From assembly GCA_023399035.1 (NCBI GenBank), contig JAEWQX010000144.1:1-64000 (forward strand): a stretch of 64,000 nt of DNA. The letters are read 5' to 3'. Shown piece by piece: positions 45,214 through 57,663 of the stretch; the stretch's first letter is position 1; each line of letters opens with the position of its first letter. The DNA is from Bacillota bacterium. Lineage in GTDB: Bacteria > Bacillota > Clostridia > Clostridiales > Clostridiaceae. Under the pieces are notes generated by a model that was given only the letters and a program-made list of their open reading frames with translations, searched no databases and had not been told where the DNA came from. A program made the translations under genes and the position numbers.

Positions 45214-45843
45214 ATGAGTAGAGTAACAGAAATAAACCATCCTTTAATACTACATAAACTTGCGATCTTAAGAGATGAAAGAACAGGGTCAAAGGAATTT
45301 AGACATTTAGTTGAAGAAATTTCAATGCTTATGGCATATGAAGTAACAAGAGATTTAAGTACAGAAGATGTTGAAGTTAAAACTCCAGTATCATTAACAA
45401 AATGCAAAATGCTTTCAGGAAAGAAAATGGCAGTTGTACCTATATTAAGAGCAGGACTTGGAATGGTTGATGGTGTTCTTAACTTAATTCCAGCAGCCAA
45501 AGTTGGTCATATAGGATTATACAGAGATGAAGAAACTCTTCAGCCAGTAGAATACTTCTGCAAATTACCTCAAGATATTGCAGAGAGAGATGTAATTGTT
45601 GTTGATCCAATGCTTGCAACAGGTGGTTCTTCTATAGATGCTTTAACAATGTTAAAGGAGAAAGGAGCTAAACATTTAAGATTAATGTGCTTAGTTGGAG
45701 CTCCAGAAGGAATTGAAGCAGTACAAAAGGCTCATCCAGATGTTGATATATATCTTGCAGCAATCGATGAAAAATTAAATGAACATGGGTATATAGTTCC
45801 TGGTCTAGGAGATGCTGGTGACAGATTATTTGGAACTAAATAA
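45214..45843 (+). CDS. upp: Uracil phosphoribosyltransferase
   Basis: 209 aa. The N-terminal [19 protein letters not shown], the PRPP loop [14 protein letters not shown] (about residues 130-143) and the C-terminal [17 protein letters not shown] are diagnostic. It salvages uracil to UMP with PRPP. GGAGG (45201-45205) lies 8 bases before ATG 45214. A dCMP deaminase gene follows after 20 bases, giving a pyrimidine salvage pair. No PyrR-type attenuator was seen. Confidence 0.97.
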   Translation: MSRVTEINHPLILHKLAILRDERTGSKEFRHLVEEISMLMAYEVTRDLSTEDVEVKTPVSLTKCKMLSGKKMAVVPILRAGLGMVDGVLNLIPAAKVGHIGLYRDEETLQPVEYFCKLPQDIAERDVIVVDPMLATGGSSIDALTMLKEKGAKHLRLMCLVGAPEGIEAVQKAHPDVDIYLAAIDEKLNEHGYIVPGLGDAGDRLFGTK

Positions 45844-45863
45844 TAATTAGAGGTACTTGGGGT

Positions 45864-46358
45864 ATGGATAGAAGAGATAAACATAATTATTATTTAGATA
45901 TTGCAGAAACTGTATTGGAAAGAGGAACATGTATAAGAAGAAATTATGGTTCTATAATAGTAAAGAATGATGAGATAATTTCTACAGGTTATACAGGTGC
46001 TCCAAGAGGACGAAAAAATTGTATTGATTTAAATAGCTGTATAAGAGAACAGCTTAATATTCCAAGAGGAACACATTATGAACTCTGCAGAAGTGTCCAC
46101 AGTGAAGCAAATGCAATTATAAGTGCATCTAGACGAGATATGATAGGGGCTACATTATATCTTGTGGGTAAAGATGCAAAAACAAAAAAGTATGTTGAAA
46201 ATGCAAATTCATGTTCAATGTGCAAAAGACTTATTATAAATTCTGGTATTTCTTATGTTGTGATAAGAGATTCTAAAGATGATTTCAGGGAAATATGTGT
46301 GAATTCATGGATTGAAGATGATGATTCAATGCAGTTGAATGATGAAGCAGGATATTAA
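45864..46358 (+). CDS. Deoxycytidylate deaminase
   Basis: 164 aa. Zinc-dependent cytidine-deaminase fold: HSEANAI supplies a zinc His and the catalytic Glu, and CSMCKR supplies the two zinc Cys. The N-terminal MDRRDKHNYYLDIAE and the RRNYGSIIVKNDEI strand fit dCMP deaminase (ComEB type). It converts dCMP to dUMP for thymidylate synthesis. It follows upp by 20 bases and likely shares its transcript; ATG 45864 has a GGGG ribosome site close by. Confidence 0.9.
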   Translation: MDRRDKHNYYLDIAETVLERGTCIRRNYGSIIVKNDEIISTGYTGAPRGRKNCIDLNSCIREQLNIPRGTHYELCRSVHSEANAIISASRRDMIGATLYLVGKDAKTKKYVENANSCSMCKRLIINSGISYVVIRDSKDDFREICVNSWIEDDDSMQLNDEAGY

Positions 46359-46380
46359 ATAGAATTTTATCTTTTATAGT

Positions 46381-46422
46381 ATTTATCCAGCAGCCTAAAT
46401 TAAGTGTTGCTGGATAAATTTC
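46381..46422 (+). terminator. Terminator after the dCMP deaminase gene
   Basis: ATTTATCCAGCA (46381-46392) pairs perfectly with TGCTGGATAAAT (46408-46419), followed by TTC. T tract short. Confidence 0.65.
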
Positions 46423-46458
46423 AGATATTTCATTAGTCACAGAGTTGGAGGTATGAAA

Positions 46459-47607
46459 GTGATAAAGAAAAAAATTATTACCATTTTTGGAACACGTCCA
46501 GAAGCAATAAAAATGGCACCTTTAGTAAAGGAATTAGAACAAAGGGAAGAAATTGAATCAAAAGTATGTGTAACTGCACAGCATAGAGAAATGTTAGATC
46601 AAGTATTAGAATTATTTGATATAACTCCAGATTTTGATTTAAACATAATGAAAACAAAGCAAAGCTTAACAGGGATCACAAATAAAGTATTAGAAGGCTT
46701 AGAAGAAGTGTTTAAAGAAGAAAAACCTGACATGATACTTGTACATGGTGATACAACTACTACATTTGCAGGAGCACTGGCTGCCTTTTATCAACAGATA
46801 AGTGTTGGACATGTAGAAGCTGGTCTTAGAACATTTAATAAGTATTTTCCATTTCCAGAAGAGATGAATAGAAAATTAACTGGAAGCTTAGCAGATTTAC
46901 ATTTTGCACCTACAAAAGGATCAAAAGAAAATTTATTAAGAGAAGGAATAAGTGAAAGTGATATTTACATAACAGGTAATACTGTAATTGATGCAATGAA
47001 ACATACAGTTGAATATGATTATGTATTTGAAACTGAAGAACTAAACAATATTGACTTTAATAAGAAAATTATAATGATTACTGCTCATAGAAGAGAAAAT
47101 TGGGGGCAGGGAATAGAAAATATTTGTGAGGCGTTAAATAAAATAGTTGAGCAGAATGCAGATGTTGAATTAGTTTATTTAGTTCATTTAAATCCAATAG
47201 TTAAAGATGTTGTATTTGAAAAGCTTGGTAATAAGGAAAGGATTCATTTGTTATCTCCTCTAGACACTAAGGAAACTCATAATTTAATGAATAAGTCATT
47301 TATGGTTATGACAGATTCAGGCGGATTACAGGAAGAAGCTCCTCATTTAGGAAAACCAGTTCTTGTATTAAGAGATGTTACAGAAAGACCAGAAGCTGTT
47401 GAAGCAGGAACTGTAAAGCTTGTTGGCACTGATGTTGACATAATTGTAAAAGAAGCAAATGCATTACTTCAAAATGAAGAAGCATATAGCTTAATGAGTA
47501 AGGCAATTAATCCATATGGTGACGGAATAGCATCAAAGAGAATAGTAGATGCTATATTAAAATACTATGGATTAAATGATAATGAAGTAGAAGAATTTAA
47601 AAGATAA
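46459..47607 (+). CDS. wecB: UDP-N-acetylglucosamine 2-epimerase (non-hydrolysing)
   Basis: 382 aa. GTRPEAIKMAPL at the N terminus, VHGDTTTTFAGALAAF, GHVEAGLRT and TDSGGLQEEAPHLGKPVLVLR are typical of WecB/MnaA. It makes UDP-ManNAc for teichoic acid or surface polysaccharide. The start is probably GTG 46459, 7 bases after GGAGG (46447-46451); ATG 46453 lies only one base after the site. It stands alone between the pyrimidine genes and thlA, as in Bacillus (mnaA next to upp and the atp operon). Confidence 0.94.
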   Translation: MIKKKIITIFGTRPEAIKMAPLVKELEQREEIESKVCVTAQHREMLDQVLELFDITPDFDLNIMKTKQSLTGITNKVLEGLEEVFKEEKPDMILVHGDTTTTFAGALAAFYQQISVGHVEAGLRTFNKYFPFPEEMNRKLTGSLADLHFAPTKGSKENLLREGISESDIYITGNTVIDAMKHTVEYDYVFETEELNNIDFNKKIIMITAHRRENWGQGIENICEALNKIVEQNADVELVYLVHLNPIVKDVVFEKLGNKERIHLLSPLDTKETHNLMNKSFMVMTDSGGLQEEAPHLGKPVLVLRDVTERPEAVEAGTVKLVGTDVDIIVKEANALLQNEEAYSLMSKAINPYGDGIASKRIVDAILKYYGLNDNEVEEFKR

Positions 47608-47624
47608 AATTATATTATAATTTA

Positions 47625-47668
47625 AAAAAAGCAGAAGCTGACTTGATAAGTTGCTTCTGTTTTTTTTG
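47625..47668 (+). terminator. Terminator after wecB
   Basis: CAGAAGC (47632-47638) pairs with GCTTCTG (47653-47659), extended by an A-run/T-run, with eight T. Confidence 0.85.
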
Positions 47669-47856
47669 TAAAAATAGACTATTAAATACGGATAATCCTG
47701 CTTCAATGAAAAAAGACAAACATATATTATTTAAATTCAAAGCAATGGAAATATATTCTTATTATTTTGTAAGATATTCATAACTATAGAAATCAAGAAA
47801 AAATATTGAAATATATACTTTTTATAAAACTTTGTCTAAATTTTAACAATAAACTC

Positions 47857-47884
47857 TTGATAAAAAAACTAAAAATGGTATAAT
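47857..47884 (+). promoter_or_regulatory. Strong promoter of the thiolase gene
   Basis: TTGATA (47857-47862), 16-base spacer, TATAAT (47879-47884) with TG at 47876-47877 (extended -10). The layout resembles the well-known C. acetobutylicum thl promoter. Confidence 0.88.
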
Positions 47885-47971
47885 TATGTTATGTTAATAA
47901 TTTAACAAAAAGTAAATAAAACACATATTTATAATTTTTAAATAGTAAATGATATTTTTAGGAGGTAAATT

Positions 47972-49156
47972 ATGAGAGACGTAGTCATCGTAAGTGCAGT
48001 AAGAACAGCATTAGGAAGCTTTGGTGGTTCATTAAAGGATATTGCAGCACCAGAATTAGGAGCAACAGTAATAAAAGAAGCAGTAAATAGAGCTAATATC
48101 AAACCAGAATTAGTTGAAGAAGTAATAATGGGAAATGTTATACAAGCAGGACTAGGACAAAATACAGCTAGACAAGCTACTTTAAAAGCAGGTCTTCCAG
48201 AAGAAGTCCCAGCTATGACAATCAATAAAGTTTGTGGATCAGGATTAAGAGCAGTAAGTTTAGCAGCTCAAATGATTAAAGCAGGAGATGCTGATGTAAT
48301 TGTTGCAGGTGGTATGGAAAACATGTCAGCAGCACCATATGCATTACCAACAGCTAGATGGGGACAAAGAATGAATAACGGAAAAATGGTAGATACTATG
48401 GTAAATGATGCATTATGGGATGCATTCAATAATTATCATATGGGTGTTACTGCTGAAAATATAGCAAAAGAATGGGGAATAACTAGAGAAGAACAAGATG
48501 CTTTCTCAGCAGCTTCTCAACAAAAAGCAGAAAGAGCTATTAAAGAAGGAAGATTTAAAGATGAAATAGTTCCAGTAATGATTCCTCAAAGAAAAGGAGA
48601 TCCAAAAGTATTTGATACAGATGAATTCCCAAGATTCGGAACAACTGCTGAAACTTTAGCAAAATTAAAACCTTGTTTTATAAAAGATGGTACAGTAACA
48701 GCAGGTAATGCTTCAGGAATCAATGATGGAGCAGCAGCGTTTGTAGTTATGAGTGCTGAAAAAGCTGAAGAATTAGGAATTAAACCATTAGCTAAAATTC
48801 TTTCATACGGTTCTAAAGGATTAGATCCAGCTATAATGGGATATGGTCCATTCCATGCGACTAAGAAGGCTTTAGAAGTAGCTAACTTAACTGTAGAAGA
48901 TTTAGACTTAATTGAAGCTAATGAAGCATTTGCAGCTCAAAGTTTAGCAGTAGCTAAGGACTTAAAATTTGACATGGATAAAGTTAATGTAAATGGTGGT
49001 GCTATAGCATTAGGACATCCAGTTGGAGCATCAGGAGCAAGAATTCTTGTTTCACTTATTCATGAAATGCAAAAGAGAGATGATGCTAAAAAAGGTTTAG
49101 CTACATTATGTATAGGTGGCGGTATGGGAACAGCTGTCATTGTTGAAAAAATGTAA
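47972..49156 (+). CDS. thlA: Acetyl-CoA acetyltransferase (thiolase)
   Basis: 394 aa, standard. Catalytic Cys in VCGSGLRAV (about residue 88), His in [17 protein letters not shown] (about 350) and the second Cys in CIGGGMG (about 380). It condenses two acetyl-CoA to acetoacetyl-CoA, the entry step to butyrate and, in solventogenic species, acetone and butanol. AGGAGG precedes ATG 47972 and the promoter at 47857 is strong, with a roughly 80-base leader. No crt, bcd or hbd genes are adjacent. Confidence 0.96.
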   Translation: MRDVVIVSAVRTALGSFGGSLKDIAAPELGATVIKEAVNRANIKPELVEEVIMGNVIQAGLGQNTARQATLKAGLPEEVPAMTINKVCGSGLRAVSLAAQMIKAGDADVIVAGGMENMSAAPYALPTARWGQRMNNGKMVDTMVNDALWDAFNNYHMGVTAENIAKEWGITREEQDAFSAASQQKAERAIKEGRFKDEIVPVMIPQRKGDPKVFDTDEFPRFGTTAETLAKLKPCFIKDGTVTAGNASGINDGAAAFVVMSAEKAEELGIKPLAKILSYGSKGLDPAIMGYGPFHATKKALEVANLTVEDLDLIEANEAFAAQSLAVAKDLKFDMDKVNVNGGAIALGHPVGASGARILVSLIHEMQKRDDAKKGLATLCIGGGMGTAVIVEKM

Positions 49157-49175
49157 TATTTGATTTAATTTTGCT

Positions 49176-49208
49176 AAAAGGCTATTACGAGTATTGTAAT
49201 AGCCTTTT
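49176..49208 (+). terminator. Terminator after thlA
   Basis: AAAAGGCTATTAC (49176-49188) pairs perfectly with GTAATAGCCTTTT (49196-49208). Confidence 0.9.
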
Positions 49209-49974
49209 AATTTATGAAAAAACAAAAAATATCTATCCATGATACAGAAATAAACAATTTATTTTCTATGTTTTTAATTATCTGGCTAGATGTATACAGT
49301 AATGATATATAAGTAAAGGAATAATAATTAAATAAAATACAAAATACAGGTTTGATCATAGATTATTTTAGTATAATATGTTTAATTTATGAGAAGCATA
49401 TTATGAGAATATATCTGTAAACAAAAATATGTAGTTAATATTTTACAAAAAACAACTTATAATATTGCAAGATTTTAATTTTAATCATGTATGAGTTATG
49501 TTGAGTTGTGTTAAAGAGTTTTTAATACGCTGTTATAAAGTGTATAAAAGCACTTTTTAACCCAAATTTAAGAAAAATGTAATAAAAAAAAAATAAATTA
49601 TTGAATAAGATTCCTGATTTGTATTCACTAGTATAAATTATATGTATGGACTAAAAATTAACAAAAAGTACACAATTATATTAAATTTTATAGATAATCA
49701 AAGAATTTTAAAAGTAATAATCAATGAAAATGTTATCAGAAACAAGAAATACTTTATTCAAATAAATGAATATTCTGACAAATGAATAATAATAACTGGA
49801 ATTATTTATTAAAGAAGAAAATGAGAGTAATACCTAATATTAGTTAAGCAATATGAAGAAATTGTGAGTTATTTTGAAAATGCTTAGAAAAAGGAGTGAA
49901 TTTAACTGAAAATAATGCTTTGTTAAAGATGTACATGGAGATATAATATCTGATATTGAAGACAGGAGGTATGT
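49209..49974. other. 766-bp noncoding stretch upstream of the ATP synthase operon
   Basis: Extremely AT-rich, without an open frame that has a ribosome site. A TATAAT at 49372-49377 has only a weak -35 (TTTGAT at 15 bases). A small hairpin AAAGTG/CACTTT followed by TT lies near 49537-49558. It presumably holds the atp promoter and a long leader, but nothing conserved was recognised. Confidence 0.55.
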
Positions 49975-50334
49975 ATGAGTAAAGAGATGAATAATCTTCT
50001 CCGAAATACGATAAAATATGATTTGGGAAGTGGAATATTGATATCTTTATTGATGGTACTATCTTCCTCGCTTTTATATGCAATGATTTATCTGTTAGGT
50101 ATAGTTGTGGGATTGCTGAATTTCTTATGCAGCTACTATGTGACAAATAAGTTTTTATTTAAACAGGGTGCTAGTTCTGTAATAGCTTTATTTATAACTA
50201 TTTTCAGAATCATGCTTGTGATTATAATAGCAGTACCTTTAGTAAATAATTTAAAATATGTCGCTTTATATCTGGCTGGATTCATTTCACATCTTATAAT
50301 AATGAGTATTTCTTGCATTCTAAAAAATAAATAG
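49975..50334 (+). CDS. atpI: ATP synthase protein I
   Basis: 119 aa. Four hydrophobic helices (about residues 15-33, 35-55, 66-84, 88-112), the usual AtpI layout. AtpI helps assemble the c-ring and is sometimes linked to magnesium uptake. AGGAGGT (49964-49970) precedes ATG 49975. It opens the atp operon, with atpB starting 17 bases downstream. Confidence 0.8.
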   Translation: MSKEMNNLLRNTIKYDLGSGILISLLMVLSSSLLYAMIYLLGIVVGLLNFLCSYYVTNKFLFKQGASSVIALFITIFRIMLVIIIAVPLVNNLKYVALYLAGFISHLIIMSISCILKNK

Positions 50335-50351
50335 GAAGGGGAGTGTTTAAA

Positions 50352-51020
50352 GTGGAACAGAGCCCAATTATATATTCCCACAATTTTGGATTCTTTACTC
50401 TTGATATTACAACAAGCGTAATAGTTCAATGGGTAATTATAGCCATACTGGGTATAGGGTCATTTCTGTTAACAAGAAATTTAAAGGAAAAGCCTGACAA
50501 GAAACAGGCTGCTCTTGAGAAAATTTACATTACGGTTGAATCGGTTGTGACAAATACAATGGGCGAATCCTATTTGAGATTTATACCTTATATAGGAAGT
50601 TTAATGGTATACTTAATATTTTTAAACTTTATGGGGTTAATAGGAATAAAGCCACCAACACAAGATTTAAGTGTAACAGTAGGTTTAGCAATTACTACTT
50701 TCATAACTATTCATTACACTGCAATAAAAAGAAATGGGTTTGGAAAATATTTGAAAGGATATGTACATCCATTTGCATTTATGGTGCCAATTAATGTAAT
50801 GGAAAGGGTAATGCTTCCTGTATCTTTAGCTCTTCGACTTTTTGGTAATATGCTGGCGGCAACTATATTAGTTGATTTAGTATATGAAGCGTTAGGGCAT
50901 TTTGCAATAGGAATACCTATAATAGTACATGGCTATTTTGATTTGTTTGATGGAACAATTCAAATGCTAGTATTTTCAATGTTAACTATGATTCAAATCA
51001 AGTTAACTGCAGAACACTAA
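50352..51020 (+). CDS. atpB: ATP synthase subunit a
   Basis: 222 aa. Multi-helix membrane subunit with the essential Arg in LALRLFGNMLAA (about 155-166), plus an N-terminal extracellular piece. It forms the ion half-channels facing the c-ring. GTG 50352 is preferred, with GGGGAG (50338-50343) at 8 bases; GTG 50343 lies within the site. Part of atpI-B-E-F-H-A-G-D-C. Confidence 0.95.
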   Translation: MEQSPIIYSHNFGFFTLDITTSVIVQWVIIAILGIGSFLLTRNLKEKPDKKQAALEKIYITVESVVTNTMGESYLRFIPYIGSLMVYLIFLNFMGLIGIKPPTQDLSVTVGLAITTFITIHYTAIKRNGFGKYLKGYVHPFAFMVPINVMERVMLPVSLALRLFGNMLAATILVDLVYEALGHFAIGIPIIVHGYFDLFDGTIQMLVFSMLTMIQIKLTAEH

Positions 51021-51063
51021 TAATTAATATTTTAAGAAAACAATTTTTTAGGAGGAATTAATA

Positions 51064-51279
51064 ATGAGTATTGGAGCTTTAGCAGCAGGTATAGCTGTAT
51101 TAACAGGAATTGGAGCAGGAATAGGAATAGGAATTGCTACAGGAAAGGCTACAGAAGCAATTGGAAGACAGCCAGAAGCAACAAGTAAAATTCAAACAGC
51201 TTTAATTATAGGTGCAGGTCTTGCAGAAGCAACAGCAATTTACGGATTAATAGTAGCAATCATGGTAATGGGTAAATAA
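51064..51279 (+). CDS. atpE: ATP synthase subunit c
   Basis: 71 aa, two membrane helices. The ion-carrying Glu is E55 (GLAEATAIYG). The residues that mark sodium types (Gln in helix one and Ser after the Glu) are absent: helix one has Ile at the equivalent place and Ala56 follows E55, so proton coupling is inferred. RQPEA in the loop is typical. GGAGGA precedes ATG 51064. Confidence 0.96.
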   Translation: MSIGALAAGIAVLTGIGAGIGIGIATGKATEAIGRQPEATSKIQTALIIGAGLAEATAIYGLIVAIMVMGK

Positions 51280-51332
51280 TAAATAATATGAGTTGAGTGC
51301 ATTGACTCCGAAGGGAGGATATAAGTAAGTAG

Positions 51333-51818
51333 ATGGATATTGATATTAACATTTCAACGCTGATATTTACATTAATTAACTTTGTTATTTTAGTCTTAAT
51401 CTTAAAGCATTTCTTTTGGAGTAAACTTCAAGCAGTTATTGAAGAAAGACAAAATAATATTGATGAAAAATTAATGAAAGCAGATGAAGATTCTGAAAAA
51501 GCTAGAATGTATTTATTACAAAATGAAAGAATCTTAAAAGAAGCTAGAGAAGAAGGTAAGAAAATCACTGAAAAGCAGAAGCAGAAAGGTGATAAGATTT
51601 ATGAAGAAATAGTTGCAAATGCAAAAGTAGAAGCAGATGCATTGATAGAAAGAGCAAATGTAGAAATTGAAAGAGAAAAAGAAAAAGCTGAATATGAAAT
51701 AAAGAAACAGGCAGTTGGTTTGGCTGTAGAACTTTCAGTTAAGGCTTTAGAAGATAGTATAGACGAAGAAGTACATAGAAAGCTTATAAGCGATTTTATT
51801 GCTAAGGTAGGTATGTAA
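51333..51818 (+). CDS. atpF: ATP synthase subunit b
   Basis: 161 aa. One N-terminal membrane helix (about residues 6-25) and a long charged coiled coil, as for the peripheral stalk. GGGAGG (51313-51318) is unusually far (14 bases) from ATG 51333, and a TAG directly precedes the ATG, so the start is fixed by the frame; this spacing may lower b synthesis. Confidence 0.94.
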   Translation: MDIDINISTLIFTLINFVILVLILKHFFWSKLQAVIEERQNNIDEKLMKADEDSEKARMYLLQNERILKEAREEGKKITEKQKQKGDKIYEEIVANAKVEADALIERANVEIEREKEKAEYEIKKQAVGLAVELSVKALEDSIDEEVHRKLISDFIAKVGM

Positions 51819-51820
51819 TT

Positions 51821-52360
51821 ATGTATGAATATTTAGATCGTAGATACGCATTGGCTCTTTATGAAGTAGCTGAATCTAAGGGAAAAGTAAATGAATATCT
51901 TCAAGACTTAAGAGAAATCTGTGATTTGATAGAAAATAATTGCGATTTTTATGAAGTAATACGTCATCCACAAATTAATACAAGAAGAAAGAAACAGACT
52001 TTTATCAATATATTTAAAGGCAAGATTGATGAAGAATTATTATCTTTCTTATTAATATTGATTGAAAAGGATAGAATACTTTATCTTAGGGAAAAGCTTA
52101 ACGAGATGGAAAAAATTGATCTCGAACGCAAAAATACTTTAAAAGGGGTAATAAAAACAGCCGTACCTCTTTTAGATAGTGAATTTAATACTTTAAAAGA
52201 TATCTTTGAGAAAAAGTATGATAAAAACATTATTTTTGAAGCTAAAGTGGACAAAAAAGTTTTAGGTGGGGTTTATGTTAGAATCGGAAATGATGTTATT
52301 GATGATACTGTTAAATCAAAAATAGATGAAATGAAAGATTTAATGCTTAGAAAGAAATAG
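51821..52360 (+). CDS. atpH: ATP synthase subunit delta
   Basis: 179 aa. Helical N-terminal domain ([17 protein letters not shown]) that binds the alpha tips, and a C-terminal part ending with the conserved [20 protein letters not shown]. It links b to the catalytic head. ATG 51821 lies two bases after the atpF stop; AAGGTAGG is the ribosome site within atpF. Confidence 0.95.
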   Translation: MYEYLDRRYALALYEVAESKGKVNEYLQDLREICDLIENNCDFYEVIRHPQINTRRKKQTFINIFKGKIDEELLSFLLILIEKDRILYLREKLNEMEKIDLERKNTLKGVIKTAVPLLDSEFNTLKDIFEKKYDKNIIFEAKVDKKVLGGVYVRIGNDVIDDTVKSKIDEMKDLMLRKK

Positions 52361-52370
52361 AGGTGAATCC

Positions 52371-53885
52371 ATGAATATTAAACCAGAAGAAATAACTTCT
52401 ATTATAAAAAAAGAAATTGAAAAATATGAAAAGCAAATTAAAACAGTAGATTCTGGTACTATCATCCAGGTAGGAGATGGTGTTGCAAGAGTTTATGGAT
52501 TAGATGATTGTATGGAAGGTGAATTATTAGAATTCCCTAATGATGTTTACGGAATGGCACTTAACCTTGAGCAGGATAATGTTGGATGTGTTCTTTTAGG
52601 ATCTGAAGAAGGAATAAAAGAAGGAGACATAGTTAAAGGAACAGGAAAAATAGTTCAAGTTCCAGTTGGAGAAGCAATGATAGGAAGAGTTGTAAATGCT
52701 CTTGGAGAAGCTATTGATGGCAAAGGTCCTATAATGACTGATGAAACTAGAGCAATTGAAGTTCCAGCGCCAAGTATTATTGACAGAAGCTCAGTTAATG
52801 AACCTCTTCAAACAGGAATTAAGGCTATCGATTCAATGATTCCAATAGGTAAAGGACAGAGAGAACTTATAATTGGAGACCGTCAAACTGGTAAAACAGC
52901 AATAGGTATAGATACTATATTAAACCAAAAGGGTAAAGATGTAATATGTATATATGTTGCTATAGGTCAAAAGCAATCTACAGTTGCACATATAGTTAAC
53001 ACATTAACTGAAATGGGTGCAATGGACTATAGTATAGTAGTAAGTTCAACAGCAGCAGAATCTGCACCGCTTCAATATCTTGCTCCATATGCAGGATGTA
53101 GTATTGGTGAGTACTTCATGCATCAAGGAAAGGATGTATTAATAATATATGATGACCTTTCTAAACATGCTGTGGCTTATAGAGCTATGTCATTATTACT
53201 TAAGAGACCACCAGGAAGAGAAGCATATCCAGGAGATGTATTCTATATACACTCTAGATTACTTGAAAGGTCAGCTAAGTTATCTAAAGAATTAGGAAGC
53301 GGTTCATTAACAGCACTTCCTATAATAGAAACACAAGCTGGAGATATTAGTGCTTATATACCAACAAATGTAATATCAATTACAGATGGACAGATATTCC
53401 TTGAATCTGATTTATTCAACTCAGGACAAAGACCAGCTATTAACCCTGGTATATCTGTATCAAGAGTTGGTGGTAGCGCACAGATCAAAGCAATGAAGCA
53501 GGTAAGTGGTACATTAAGACTTGAACTTGCACAATATAGAGAACTTGAATCTTTTGCTCAATTTGGATCAGACCTTGACAGTGATTCAAGCAGAAGACTA
53601 GAAAAGGGTAAGAGGTTAATGGAAATATTGAAACAAGATCAATATCAGCCATTAGATGTTGAAAAACAAGTAATGATTTTATATGCGACTGTTAATGATT
53701 TCTTATCTGATATTAAAGTTGCTGATATAAAAAAATTTGAAAGAGAATTCTTAGAATTTATGGATACTCATCATAGAGAAGTTGGTAAGGCAATACTATC
53801 TGAAAAGACATTAACAGATGATATTAAATCTGCCCTTGAAGGAGCAATAATTGAATTTAAGAAAGTATTTTTACAGGAACAATAA
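52371..53885 (+). CDS. atpA: ATP synthase subunit alpha
   Basis: 504 aa. Walker [12 protein letters not shown] (169-179), Arg-finger region [12 protein letters not shown] and N-terminal beta-barrel [17 protein letters not shown] helix for delta binding. Non-catalytic nucleotide subunit of F1. AGGTGAAT precedes ATG 52371. A 227-base gap with two hairpins follows before atpG. Confidence 0.97.
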   Translation: MNIKPEEITSIIKKEIEKYEKQIKTVDSGTIIQVGDGVARVYGLDDCMEGELLEFPNDVYGMALNLEQDNVGCVLLGSEEGIKEGDIVKGTGKIVQVPVGEAMIGRVVNALGEAIDGKGPIMTDETRAIEVPAPSIIDRSSVNEPLQTGIKAIDSMIPIGKGQRELIIGDRQTGKTAIGIDTILNQKGKDVICIYVAIGQKQSTVAHIVNTLTEMGAMDYSIVVSSTAAESAPLQYLAPYAGCSIGEYFMHQGKDVLIIYDDLSKHAVAYRAMSLLLKRPPGREAYPGDVFYIHSRLLERSAKLSKELGSGSLTALPIIETQAGDISAYIPTNVISITDGQIFLESDLFNSGQRPAINPGISVSRVGGSAQIKAMKQVSGTLRLELAQYRELESFAQFGSDLDSDSSRRLEKGKRLMEILKQDQYQPLDVEKQVMILYATVNDFLSDIKVADIKKFEREFLEFMDTHHREVGKAILSEKTLTDDIKSALEGAIIEFKKVFLQEQ

Positions 53886-53979
53886 AATATTTCAATGTGA
53901 TGTCTGCTAATTTGAATTGAGTTTTTGAATCATATTAATGACTCGTAATTGAAGTATATTGAATTTTGTCTTAAAAAAT

Positions 53980-54066
53980 AATTAATGTAGAAATCTTTAT
54001 GTTTTCTACATTAATTAAAGATAAAAGAAGTATAAATAAAGCAGTTTAAATCCCGATATGGGATTT
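53980..54066 (+). promoter_or_regulatory. Two hairpins in the atpA-atpG gap
   Basis: First: AATTAATGTAGAAA (53980-53993) pairs perfectly with TTTCTACATTAATT (54003-54016). Second: AAATCCC (54048-54054) pairs with GGGATTT (54060-54066), followed by TATATTT. They may act as processing or stability elements or partial terminators in the operon. Confidence 0.6.
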
Positions 54067-54112
54067 TATATTTAATTGTTAACTGCTAACTAAATTTCAG
54101 GAGGTGGAAGAC

Positions 54113-56369
<2,257 letters not shown>

Positions 56370-56383
56370 GGAGATGTTAGGGT

Positions 56384-56785
56384 ATGGCTAATAGCTTTTT
56401 ACTTAGAATAGTTACACCAAGTCATGATGTTTATGAAGGACTTGTTCAACGCGTATTTTTAAAGAATAAAGATGGTGAATTTGAGGTTTTAGCTAATCAT
56501 GAAAATATGATAACAAGCACTGTTCCAAATATAGCAAGATTTGTTGATGAGAAAGGGGAAACTCATGAGCTTTTTATTTCAACAGCAATTGTTAATATTG
56601 TAAAAGGTGAAGTTAGCATTTGTAGTGATGCAGCAGAATTTGCAGAAGATATTGATTTTAATAGAGCAGAACAAGCAAAGAAAAGAGCGGAAGAGAAAAT
56701 GTCTTCACCGGAGATTTTCGATAAGGAAAGAGTTAAGCTTGCATTGCTAAGAGCAAATGAAAGACTAAAATTAAAGAGGAAATAG
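56384..56785 (+). CDS. atpC: ATP synthase subunit epsilon
   Basis: 133 aa. N-terminal beta-sandwich (LRIVTPSHDVYEGLVQRVFL, GEFEVLANHENMIT) and a C-terminal helix pair that can inhibit ATP hydrolysis. Last gene of the atp operon, with AAGGAGAT before ATG 56384 and a strong terminator right after. Confidence 0.95.
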   Translation: MANSFLLRIVTPSHDVYEGLVQRVFLKNKDGEFEVLANHENMITSTVPNIARFVDEKGETHELFISTAIVNIVKGEVSICSDAAEFAEDIDFNRAEQAKKRAEEKMSSPEIFDKERVKLALLRANERLKLKRK

Positions 56786-56794
56786 ATTTATTAT

Positions 56795-56841
56795 AAAAAA
56801 GTGTGATTTTTTAAGTATAATTTAAAAATCACACTTTTTTA
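56795..56841 (+). terminator. Terminator of the atp operon
   Basis: AAAAAAGTGTGATTTTT (56795-56811) pairs perfectly with AAAAATCACACTTTTTT (56824-56840). Confidence 0.95.
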
Positions 56842-57000
56842 TTTTAGAAAGAAATAAAAGTAGAAATAAACATGAATTAGTACAATTTATCACAAAATAT
56901 AGAGTAATTTATATAATAATACTATAAAGTTATTGATGTATGGAATAAATTTTTGAATAGTGACAATAATTAAAAAAAGATAAAGGTGGGAGTGGTTTTT

Positions 57001-57642
57001 ATGAAAATAAAAATAAGTATAGTAATTCTTATTTTATTATCTTTTTTTAATATTGGAGCTGTTTCAGACAGCCATATAAAAGTCAGTTCATTCAATAATT
57101 TAGAATCTTTCTTTGAGAATAAAAGTGAATTTGTTGAAAATGGTTATAAGATACAATATAAGACTATAAATAATGTAGAAGATGAGAGAAATAGGATTAA
57201 AGGATATATTATAGATAAATTTAATATAGATTATAAAGAAACAGAAGAAAATAAAATTAATTTTTTTAATGAAGATGTACAGATAGATGCACAGTTGTGG
57301 AATGAGGGTATGTATACTTATGCAGCAATAACTGTAGTTAATAATAATCTAAACTATAAGACTGAGGACCTGGAAAGCATGATTCAAGGGTTAATTACTA
57401 ATGATTTTCAGGAAGTACAGTGCTACAGATATTACAAAGGCAGAATATCATCTGATAAGGAATATGAATATACTGAAGATATATGCAATAGTATTTATAA
57501 ATCTGAGATGCTGGATTTGAATAATGGATATACAGGCAGGGGATATTGTTCTGATGGTGAAAAAATAAATTTCGCTATAAGCAATTATAATACAGGTGCT
57601 TATATAATTATTGGTACGCCAATAATATTTGCAACATACTAA
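57001..57642 (+). CDS. ywmB: YwmB-like exported protein (TATA-box-binding-protein-like fold)
   Basis: 213 aa. N-terminal signal or anchor helix (about residues 3-22), then a domain whose length and position directly before murA match YwmB of B. subtilis, known from structure to resemble TATA-box binding protein though it is extracytoplasmic. No function is established. GGTGGGAG (56984-56991) precedes ATG 57001. murA starts 21 bases after the stop, so the two form a unit. Assigned mainly from synteny; sequence motifs are weak. Confidence 0.75.
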   Translation: MKIKISIVILILLSFFNIGAVSDSHIKVSSFNNLESFFENKSEFVENGYKIQYKTINNVEDERNRIKGYIIDKFNIDYKETEENKINFFNEDVQIDAQLWNEGMYTYAAITVVNNNLNYKTEDLESMIQGLITNDFQEVQCYRYYKGRISSDKEYEYTEDICNSIYKSEMLDLNNGYTGRGYCSDGEKINFAISNYNTGAYIIIGTPIIFATY

Positions 57643-57663
57643 CAATTAAATGTGGAGGATAAT

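Noticed and set aside
49844..50146. 100-aa open frame on the minus strand over atpI
   Set aside because: It lies opposite atpI, has no ribosome site and unlikely composition; a shadow frame.
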